5,209 nucleotides of DNA from CAZXYF01 sp964644705. Its GTDB lineage: Bacteria; Planctomycetota; Brocadiia; SM23-32. Under the pieces are notes generated by a model. That model made no database searches. It was given only the letters and a program-made list of their open reading frames with translations, and had not been told where the DNA came from. The DNA lies in the NCBI GenBank assembly GCA_964644705.1, contig CAZXYF010000217.1:1-5209 (forward strand). Reading direction: 5' to 3'. Of the stretch, positions 1 to 5,105 are shown piece by piece (the first letter of the stretch is position 1; every line of letters begins with the position of its first letter). Made by a program: the position numbers and the translations under genes.

Positions 1-66
1 GGGCTGAGGCCGATTTTAGAATAATTCACGCTTGAGGTTTGTGAAATGTTCCGGCGAACACACGGG

Positions 67-91
67 CTGGCGGACAGAGCCTTCCGGCCAG
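67..91 (+). other. Hairpin in the region upstream of corA
   Basis: CTGGCGGA (67-74) pairs with TCCGGCCAG (83-91), giving an eight-pair stem with one bulged G at 87 and an eight-base loop. It is followed by a C/T-rich stretch without a T run, so it does not look like an intrinsic terminator for an upstream gene. It may be a leader RNA structure or chance. I see no convincing -35/-10 pair nearby; a TTGACA at 137-142 has no good -10 partner downstream. Confidence 0.3.
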
Positions 92-154
92 TCTCCCTCC
101 TGCAGACGTTATTCTTTACCGTTACAATGATGATAGTTGACACAAGAGGTGTTT

Positions 155-170
155 GCGAAGCTCACTTCGC
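155..170 (+). other. Perfect short hairpin just before the corA ribosome binding site
   Basis: GCGAAG (155-160) and CTTCGC (165-170) form a perfect six-pair stem with the loop CTCA. It ends 12 bases before the Shine-Dalgarno sequence of corA, so if transcribed it would sit in the 5' leader. It is much too small to be an M-box or other known magnesium riboswitch, and no regulatory role can be shown. It overlaps the alternative TTG start at 153, which is one more reason to prefer the ATG at 195. Confidence 0.35.
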
Positions 171-182
171 CCATCCAACAGT

Positions 183-186
183 GGAG
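183..186 (+). promoter_or_regulatory. Shine-Dalgarno sequence deciding the corA start
   Basis: GGAG lies eight bases upstream of the ATG at 195. It supports this start over the in-frame TTG at 153, which would add 14 residues (including SSLRPSNSGACP) that do not look like CorA. Confidence 0.65.
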
Positions 187-194
187 CGTGTCCC

Positions 195-1259
195 ATGAGA
201 TATTTTTCCGTAAAACCAGCGGGAGAACCCCATCAGCCCCCGGGAACCCCCTTCCACACTGGTTCTCCAAAAGAGGAAACGGTGACGATTGATATCCTCG
301 ATTACTCCAATACTCATTACTCGGAAACGCAACCGGAAAAAGCGGAAGAATGCGCTCAATTCAAACAAAAGGATAGCGTGTCGTGGATAAACGTAAACGG
401 CGTGCACAACGTGGAACTTCTTGAATCCCTCGGAGAGTCTTTTGGCCTGCATCCCCTTGTGCTGGAGGATATCGCCCATACCGGCCAGCGGGCGAAATGT
501 GAGAGTTATGATGAATACGTCTATTTTGTGGGGAAAATGCTGACTTACGATGAGGAGGAGGACGAGCTACAGAGCGAACAGGTCAGTTTCGTCCTGGGAA
601 AGGGCTTCGTCATCAGTTTCCAGGAGGAAACGGGCGATGTGTTTGATCCCGTTCGCGAACGTATCCGCCGGAACAAAGGCCGAATAAGAAAGATGGGGGC
701 GGATTACCTTGCCTATTCCCTGCTCGATAGCATGGTCGACGGTTACTTCACAGTCCTGGAAATTCTGGGGGAGCTCGGCGAAGATTTCCAGGAGCAGGTC
801 CTGCAGGATCCCCGGCAAAACGTCGTTCGGAAAATACATTCACTGAAACGTCAACTCATTGCGTTCCGCCGCACCGTGTGGCCGCTGCGCGAAGCGATGC
901 GAACATTCCAGCAGGATGACACCCCACTGGTCGGCGACAAAACACGCCCGTATCTGCGCGACCTTTACGATCACATCATTCAGGTGCTGGACACGGTGGA
1001 GGTGTTCCGTGAACTGGTCTCCAGCACCATGGATCTGTATATGAACAGCCTGAGCAACCGGATGAACGAGGTGATGAAGGTTCTGACCGTCATGGCCAGC
1101 ATCTTCATTCCGATGACGTTTTTAGCGGGGATCTACGGAATGAACTTTGAGTACATGCCGGAGCTCCAGTGGCAATGGGGTTATCCCGCCGTCTGGTTCC
1201 TGATGTGCCTCATCGCCCTCGGCATGCTGATATTTTTCCGAAAAAAAGACTGGATATAG
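195..1259 (+). CDS. corA: CorA-family magnesium/cobalt channel
   Basis: This encodes a 354-residue homologue of CorA, the pentameric inner-membrane channel that takes up Mg2+ and often Co2+ or Ni2+. The start resembles Thermotoga-type CorA: a PPGT...HTG stretch at residues 15-23, then the alpha/beta cytoplasmic domain (about 30-210, with HPLVLEDI at 86-93) and the long stalk helix (about 210-295). The diagnostic end is present: TM1 at about 296-315 runs into YGMNF (314-318, the GMN selectivity motif), then the short external loop with MPEL (321-324), TM2 at about 329-348 and a basic tail RKKDWI. Length is normal and no key residue is missing. The frame is open back to a TTG at 153, but the ATG at 195 has GGAG at 183-186 with eight-base spacing, while AGAGGT before the TTG is too close. 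It stands alone, and I see no clear terminator after it. Confidence 0.95.
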   Translation: MRYFSVKPAGEPHQPPGTPFHTGSPKEETVTIDILDYSNTHYSETQPEKAEECAQFKQKDSVSWINVNGVHNVELLESLGESFGLHPLVLEDIAHTGQRAKCESYDEYVYFVGKMLTYDEEEDELQSEQVSFVLGKGFVISFQEETGDVFDPVRERIRRNKGRIRKMGADYLAYSLLDSMVDGYFTVLEILGELGEDFQEQVLQDPRQNVVRKIHSLKRQLIAFRRTVWPLREAMRTFQQDDTPLVGDKTRPYLRDLYDHIIQVLDTVEVFRELVSSTMDLYMNSLSNRMNEVMKVLTVMASIFIPMTFLAGIYGMNFEYMPELQWQWGYPAVWFLMCLIALGMLIFFRKKDWI

Positions 1260-1294
1260 CTCTCCCAAACGCGTTTTCGACTCATGGGGGGCAC

Positions 1295-1323
1295 ACAGGC
1301 TACAGGCTCGCAAACTACAGGTT
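1295..1323 (+). repeat. Short degenerate heptad-like repeat after corA
   Basis: ACAGGCT (1295-1301), ACAGGCT (1302-1308), an eight-base variant CGCAAACT, then ACAGGTT (1317-1323) follow head to tail. The seven-base period matches that of the larger CAACTAT array at 3294-3391, although the unit differs. It lies between corA and the rnfC relic and is probably a small decayed tandem repeat. Confidence 0.45.
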
Positions 1324-1392
1324 GGAGAGATCTAAACGCGTTACATCACAGGGGAAACACGGATCACCCCGGCCGGCGGAGCAGAGCCGCTT

Positions 1393-1702
1393 GGGTTTGA
1401 GGTCCATCGGGCATGCCTCCATACACCGTCCGCACTTCACGCAGGTGCGTTCCACGGTCGGCCCCGTCACGGTGATTATATGTTCACCAGCGGATGACAC
1501 CGCACCTCCGCCTCGTAGATGGCCGCAACAGTGCCCACATTCGACACCACAAAGCCTAAATCGACCGGTAAACCGTCGAGCTGACACCTCAACGTCCTGT
1601 CCCGGCATCTACCAGCATTCGCTCGGCGCTCTGGGAATATCGGGTGGGAAGCACTTCGACTTCCACATCGGCCTCGGCCGCGAATTCTATTTCGTTCGGA
1701 CG
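1393..1702 (-). pseudogene. rnfC: Relic of an electron transport complex subunit RnfC gene
   Basis: RnfC is the peripheral NADH-binding, Fe-S subunit of the membrane Rnf complex (NAD:ferredoxin oxidoreductase). Three pieces in RnfC order lie on the - strand, each in a different frame. Piece A (about 1592-1702) contains VEVLPTRYSQSAERMLV and ends GTGR-stop; the family has V.LPT.YPQG.E..L...TGRE. Piece B (1479-1577) reads DGLPVDLGFVVSNVGT then VAAIYEAEV and HPLV, the family's 'NVGT..AIYEA' region. Piece C (1393-1485) reads HIITVTGPTVE followed by CVKCGRCMEACP, a CxxCxxCxxxCP 4Fe-4S motif. About 70-85 residues that normally separate TVTG from the first ferredoxin motif are missing, as are the N-terminal half and the second cluster. 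Reading on to the stop at 1315 gives no RnfC-like sequence. It is clearly non-functional as it stands. Family identity rests on remembered motifs, so the exact ends are approximate. Confidence 0.8.
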
Positions 1703-1763
1703 GAGGACAAAGTTTGGAAATACCCGAATTTTCACTTTTGTGTTCCAGGCGATGGTGTTATAA

Positions 1764-3014
1764 ATGCTACGCTGTAATGAATTGATGAACAAACCCCTGT
1801 ACTCTGGCCTTTCCCGGTGTGTTATGAATTCTTTCGGACAGAACCAAACCGTCCCGGCATCGTGGTTCAAACGCCTCTTTTTAGAGGAGATCGCGCCGCT
1901 CTGGCGCCGCTCGTGCGTTACCGAAACGGGACTCTTCCACCCCTCTCTTGATCGACAGTGGCAGCGCTATGGCGACCCGGTCGCGACGCTACGCAGCCAA
2001 TCGCGACTCATCTATGTGTTCGCTACCGCCTATCGCCACACGGGCGAGGCGTCCTACCGGGAGGCTCTGGATGGCGGGGCGGCTTTCCTGTTGGACCACT
2101 TCCCGGACTCCGAGCGCGGCGGATGGTTCAACTCGTGCCGGTCGGACGGCACGGTTATCGATAAGAGCAAGGACGCCTACGGGCACGCGTTTGTGGTTTT
2201 TGGCCTTTCACATGCGGCACGCGCCACCGGCAATACCGACTACCTCAAGGGGGCCGCCGACGCGGCACGGACGCTGGAGGAACGTTTCCGCGATGAGCAC
2301 GGCGGACTGCTCTGGCATGCGGATGCGGATTTCAACAGCCTGGATGAAATTCGCTCCCAAAACACGATCATGCATTTCACCGAAGCGCTCCTCGCCCTGT
2401 CCAAAGCGGAGGAAAATCCAGAACGGGTGGAACAGGCCCGGCGCTGGATCGACTTCCTGTTCCACGATTGCGCGGACAACCAGATCCCCCTGCCGGAAGA
2501 TTACGATCTGTCCTGGCATCCACTGCCGCCCGATGAGGGAGGACGCATCGTGCTCGGTCATCAGATGGAATGGGCGTATCTGCTCTCCCACGGCGTCGAA
2601 CTCGGTCTGCCCGATCAGTACCTGGAGTTGGGACACCGCTGCCTGGATGCCGGTCTGAGACTCGGTCTCGACGGTCAACGAGGGGGATTGTACAGAATCG
2701 CCGTGCCCGGACGCGGCGTCACCACCGCTCGGAAAGGCTTCTGGGAACAGGCGGAAACCATTCGGGCGCTCGCACACTACAGCGCCCGACGAGGTCGGGA
2801 CGACGATTCAACCGTGCAGAACGCTCTGCAGCAAACCATAAACTTCTATCGCACTTTCTTCCACGATTCGGAATATGGCGGTGTATATGACTCCACCGAT
2901 CCTGATGGATCCCCCTTTAAAACCGACAAAGGAACAGAAGGGAAGTTGGACTACCACACCGTCGGCATGTGCACCGAAGTAATGAGATCCATAGGTTCGG
3001 AAGGCAGCCAGTAG
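1764..3014 (+). CDS. N-acylglucosamine 2-epimerase (AGE) family sugar epimerase/isomerase
   Basis: This 416-residue protein has the (alpha/alpha)6-barrel pattern of the AGE superfamily, which contains N-acylglucosamine 2-epimerase, cellobiose 2-epimerase and the YihS/D-mannose isomerases, cytoplasmic enzymes acting on aldoses through a cis-enediol intermediate. Visible landmarks are RSQSRLIYVFATAY (77-90), KDAYGHAFVVF (136-146), NTIMHFTEALLAL (200-212), GHQMEWAYLL (265-274), KGFWEQAE (324-331) and DYHTVGM (396-402). H204, H266, E269 and H398 match the spacing of the catalytic and substrate residues known in cellobiose 2-epimerases, so the enzyme should be active. 'GHxxEW' rather than 'GHxxEA/ES' leans towards the mannose-isomerase-like branch, but the substrate is not decidable. 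An in-frame TAA (1761-1763) directly precedes the ATG. No start has a good Shine-Dalgarno; ATGs at 1785 and 1824 are alternatives, and family similarity begins only at about residue 32, so 1824 (396 aa) is quite possible. A TATAAA at 1759-1764 could be a -10 element and would also favour a later start. Confidence 0.9.
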   Translation: MLRCNELMNKPLYSGLSRCVMNSFGQNQTVPASWFKRLFLEEIAPLWRRSCVTETGLFHPSLDRQWQRYGDPVATLRSQSRLIYVFATAYRHTGEASYREALDGGAAFLLDHFPDSERGGWFNSCRSDGTVIDKSKDAYGHAFVVFGLSHAARATGNTDYLKGAADAARTLEERFRDEHGGLLWHADADFNSLDEIRSQNTIMHFTEALLALSKAEENPERVEQARRWIDFLFHDCADNQIPLPEDYDLSWHPLPPDEGGRIVLGHQMEWAYLLSHGVELGLPDQYLELGHRCLDAGLRLGLDGQRGGLYRIAVPGRGVTTARKGFWEQAETIRALAHYSARRGRDDDSTVQNALQQTINFYRTFFHDSEYGGVYDSTDPDGSPFKTDKGTEGKLDYHTVGMCTEVMRSIGSEGSQ

Positions 3015-3109
3015 CGAGGGGCGAAGCTGCAGAACTCCTGCTCCGGAAACATCAATCCGCACTGAGCATTCTGTATAACTCAGGAGCTAAACACCCGCCA
3101 CAACGGATC

Positions 3110-3129
3110 AGAAGCTGTCAGCTTCTTTT
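3110..3129 (+). terminator. Probable intrinsic terminator of the epimerase-family gene
   Basis: AGAAGCT (3110-3116) and AGCTTCT (3120-3126) form a perfect seven-pair stem with the loop GTC, running into TTTT at 3126-3129 and then CCCCCC. It lies 96 bp after the stop codon on the + strand. The T run is short and broken by C, so termination may be partial. Confidence 0.5.
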
Positions 3130-3293
3130 CCCCCCAGAGGTAAAAGTAATGCGAATTTACCCCGCTGTCTGAACTCTCACTGAACGCATGCGCTCATCCC
3201 GCAAAGTGGCCCTCAATGTTCACACCGTTCCCGCACATCCGGACCTCCCTTGCAACCCCCATCGCCCGCCGGTGTTACTGTTGCTTTTCCGTC

Positions 3294-3391
3294 GAACCAA
3301 CAACCAACAACTAACAACTAGCAACTATCAACTATCAACTATCAACTAGCAACTATCAACTATCAACTAACAACTATCAACCAACAACTGG
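3294..3391. repeat. Heptanucleotide tandem array, 14 units of CAACTAT and variants
   Basis: Exactly 98 bp divide into fourteen 7-bp units without any indel: GAACCAA, CAACCAA, CAACTAA, CAACTAG, three CAACTAT, CAACTAG, two CAACTAT, CAACTAA, CAACTAT, CAACCAA, CAACTGG. CAAC is kept in 13 units, and variation is confined to the last three bases (and the first base of unit 1). CCAA variants sit near both ends, with pure CAACTAT in the middle, as expected if the array grew from the centre by slippage. It lies 10 bp beyond the stop codon of the - strand gene. Read on the - strand the unit is ATAGTTG. It is not CRISPR: there are no spacers. Confidence 0.95.
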
Positions 3392-3401
3392 TTTCCCCCG
3401 T

Positions 3402-4262
3402 TTATTTCTCGAACTTTTCCTTGAAAACGCCCTGCGGCACCATGTTGCCTTCGATCCAGTAGCGCTTTCGCTCCAGTTTTCCATCCTCATCCCAGTGTTT
3501 TGTCACTCCGTGGAGCGAATCGTCACGGAATGGCAATTCGGCCTTTTTCGATCCGTCCTTATAATATTCCCGAACAACACCGTCCACAACGCCTTCAACG
3601 CAGGGCACAACGCGCTTTTTCTTGCCGGTCTCGGGCCAGTAAGTGATCATCTTGCCGTGTCGGTTGCCATTTTTGTAGGGCACGACCCGTTGCAAGCGAC
3701 CCTCGCGGTCAAAGGAACGGCTCTTGCCCACCGGATGACCGTCCTCGTATTTGACCACCGTGTTGAGCTCACCATCGGAGTAGAAGATCTTCTTTTCCTT
3801 TTTCTCGCCGTTCTCCCACTGGATAATCGCCCGGGGCTGGTCGGTGCCGCGCTGCAAACCGTATATCTTCTCGGGACCATGTCGCTCTCCCGCCTCAAAC
3901 GTGACGGTACGCTGCAAACCTTTAAATGCCTTGTAGTGCTTTGCCACACCATCCCGACGCCCCTTCTTGTCCAACGGCACCGTCGTTCTCACCATCTCCA
4001 GAGTTTTTCCGCGACTGGGATCCCAGATTTTGTGGTATGTAACTCGCAGTTTGTGCCCTTCCGGAAGTTTCTTCAGCGCGCCCCGGGCGTAACGTCCATG
4101 CGCTTCGTCCCCTTTTTCGAAAACCTCCGTCCACTCCTTCTTCTCCTTTTTTCCCTTCTTCTCTGATTCTTTTCCCTCCTTCTGCGCGGCCGACAACACC
4201 AGCGGGCAGGAGACAATCAGCGCGAGAACAAAGGTCACCCATTGCTTTTTGTGCGTGAACAT
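3402..4262 (-). CDS. Exported MORN-like repeat protein
   Basis: This 286-residue protein starts with a signal peptide: basic FTHKKQ, hydrophobic WVTFVLALIVS (8-18), then Cys19. IVSC (16-19) fits a lipobox, so it may be a lipoprotein; cleavage by signal peptidase I after about SAA (25-27) is the alternative. A Lys/Glu-rich linker follows (about 28-48). From about residue 95 to the end, roughly eight repeats of 20-26 residues carry the 'Y.nG..hG....Y..DG' pattern of MORN_2/YwqK-type repeats, for example FEAGERHGPEKIY (122-134), YKNGNRHGKMITYW (196-209), EGVVDGVVREYYKDG (223-237) and FRDDSLHGVTKHWDEDG (245-261). Such repeats form extended beta-hairpin stacks; their role in bacteria is mostly unknown, and YwqK is only named as an antitoxin partner by annotation. 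No partner toxin is visible here. The ATG has GGAG eight bases upstream on the - strand. It has no same-strand neighbour within the window. Confidence 0.85.
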   Translation of the reverse strand: MFTHKKQWVTFVLALIVSCPLVLSAAQKEGKESEKKGKKEKKEWTEVFEKGDEAHGRYARGALKKLPEGHKLRVTYHKIWDPSRGKTLEMVRTTVPLDKKGRRDGVAKHYKAFKGLQRTVTFEAGERHGPEKIYGLQRGTDQPRAIIQWENGEKKEKKIFYSDGELNTVVKYEDGHPVGKSRSFDREGRLQRVVPYKNGNRHGKMITYWPETGKKKRVVPCVEGVVDGVVREYYKDGSKKAELPFRDDSLHGVTKHWDEDGKLERKRYWIEGNMVPQGVFKEKFEK

Positions 4263-4270
4263 TCGAATTT

Positions 4271-4274
4271 CTCC
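4271..4274 (-). promoter_or_regulatory. Shine-Dalgarno sequence of the MORN-like gene
   Basis: On the - strand GGAGAAATTCGA precedes the ATG at 4262, so GGAG is eight bases upstream. This supports the start and the signal peptide that follows. A TATATA lies just upstream on the same strand (about 4277-4282), but it is too close to the Shine-Dalgarno sequence and lacks a -35, so I do not call a promoter. Confidence 0.6.
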
Positions 4275-4708
4275 GTATATATCCGAAACAAATTGTTTTC
4301 TCCACGTTACGCGTCTCTTTTAGCAGCTTCTCACGATCATACAAGTGAGGGCAGCCACTTCCTTGAGACACGATACCACATCCATCTGGAGTTCCATTAT
4401 AAGAGATCGGGGGGCGATTCGTCCACATCTCCGCATAATCTCGCCAGAACATATTATCAACCCCGACCATGCAGAAAATAGCACGTTAGTGTGCAAAGAT
4501 ACTTGCCGGCTCGAATGCGGGACTGTTTGCCCCACAACGACAACACCAGCACAAAATTGCTTGCAAGGAGACTCCCTGGCGTGGACCGGTTTTCTGGAGA
4601 TATTGCACGATACGCCGAACCTTCGTCCGGAGGTTTTTCAATCGCTCCGGCAGGGATCTTTCAGGTTTGGGAGGGGGATTTACCTCTGGTCGCACGACAC
4701 TACGTATG

Positions 4709-4726
4709 AAAAGGCCCTTCGGGCCT
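4709..4726 (-). terminator. Orphan intrinsic terminator-like hairpin
   Basis: AGGCCC (4712-4717) and GGGCCT (4721-4726) form a perfect six-pair GC-rich stem with a three-base loop. On the - strand the stem is followed by TTTTC (A run 4709-4712 on the + strand), the usual form of a Rho-independent terminator. The + strand side has no T run, so orientation is minus. No - strand gene ends just upstream of it, so it is either left over from a lost gene, the end of a small RNA, or a stop for read-through towards the MORN-like gene. Confidence 0.5.
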
Positions 4727-4797
4727 GAAAACACAGCTGATCGACACAAAAGCGATGTCATAACCGCCACGAACCAGTTTGGCTCCAACAAACGCCT

Positions 4798-4835
4798 GAG
4801 GCGGAGCCTCTCTGGAGTGCATGCGGCCATGCCGC
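4798..4835. other. Pair of compact triloop hairpins
   Basis: GAGGC-GGA-GCCTC (4798-4810) and GCGGC-CAT-GCCGC (4823-4835) are perfect five-pair stems, each with a three-base loop, 12 bp apart. With the six-pair triloop hairpin at 4712-4726 they make three similar small hairpins within 125 bp. No function can be assigned. Confidence 0.35.
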
Positions 4836-4911
4836 CACTTTCTCTTTCTCCGGACGGGCGTCATCTTACAGTTTCTCCCTCCGCCCTACAGGCAGTCAGA
4901 ATTACCTCAAC

Positions 4912-5015
4912 CGTAGTTTTGCCGTGTTGCACTGGACTGTCGGCTGCTGCAGCTCGTAATGAGAAATGAAAAGATAATCCAGTGATCACCGCTTCGCATG
5001 GACAAGGAGCCGCGC
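4912..5015. repeat. Copy 1 of a repeat with 194-bp period
   Basis: This matches 5106-5209 at a constant offset of 194 bases. The strongest block, TCGCATGGACAAGG followed by AGCCGCGC (4994-5015), is identical to 5188-5209 at 21 of 22 positions. GCAGCTCGTA (4949-4958) is identical to 5143-5152, and 4922-4958 matches 5116-5152 at 27 of 37 positions, with seven of ten differences being transitions. The stretch between (4959-4993) is weakly conserved. This is an old duplication or one member of an interspersed or tandem repeat family. Confidence 0.75.
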
Positions 5016-5021
5016 GCGAGT

Positions 5022-5046
5022 AGGTCGTGATCGCTGAGCGCGACCT
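5022..5046. repeat. Inverted repeat inside the 194-bp unit
   Basis: AGGTCG (5022-5027) and CGACCT (5041-5046) are perfect inverted repeats around a 13-base centre that itself contains CGC-TGA-GCG (5032-5040). It follows the alternating CGCGCGCG tract at 5011-5018. It could fold as a hairpin on either strand, resembling the palindromic cores of REP-type elements, but no transposase is near. Confidence 0.45.
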
Positions 5047-5105
5047 GCCGGGTACCTCGCCCACCGAATTTGCACCGCTCGCCAACAGGCCAGGATGACT
5101 CTGAG

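Larger units (their letters stand above)
3015..3401. other. Intergenic region between two convergent genes
   Basis: These 387 bp separate the 3' ends of the epimerase-family gene (+) and the MORN-like gene (-). I see a terminator-like hairpin at 3110-3129 and the 7-bp tandem array at 3294-3391. The remaining C-rich sequence (about 3130-3293) has no open frame of credible composition, no RNA gene that I recognise and no transposon ends. Confidence 0.6.

Noticed and set aside
199..1240. Exact 12-base repeat GATATTTTTCCG at the start (199-210) and end (1229-1240) of corA
   Set aside because: In a window of this size about one exact 12-base match is expected by chance. The two copies are read in different frames and flank nothing mobile.
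1267..1342. Direct repeat AAACGCGTT at 1267-1275 and 1334-1342, possible target-site duplication
   Set aside because: Nine-base matches are common by chance, the intervening 58 bp contain no mobile-element ends, and there is no inverted repeat at the borders.
1169..1777. Long + strand open frame (202 codons) overlapping the corA end
   Set aside because: Its translation is Pro/Arg/Ser/His-rich without any domain, and it begins inside corA in another frame. The opposite strand carries the rnfC relic, which explains the sequence better.
3294..3391. CRISPR array
   Set aside because: The units are contiguous 7-mers without spacers, and no cas gene is present.
3495..4166. + strand open frame of 223 codons opposite the MORN-like gene
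   Set aside because: It is antisense to a gene with clear protein repeats; its translation is hydrophobic low-complexity sequence produced by the antisense of Lys/Glu codons.
3922..4470. - strand open frame of 182 codons overlapping the MORN-like gene start
   Set aside because: It is a shadow: half of it lies out of frame over the Lys/Glu-rich coding stretch, while the other frame has a signal peptide, Shine-Dalgarno sequence and clear repeats.
4486..4830. Possible - strand gene of 114 codons, with a basic segment (PERLKNLRTKVRRIVQYL)
   Set aside because: It has no Shine-Dalgarno sequence, reads through the strong terminator-like hairpin at 4709-4726, and gives a Cys/Arg-rich tail without recognisable similarity. 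A decayed gene cannot be excluded.
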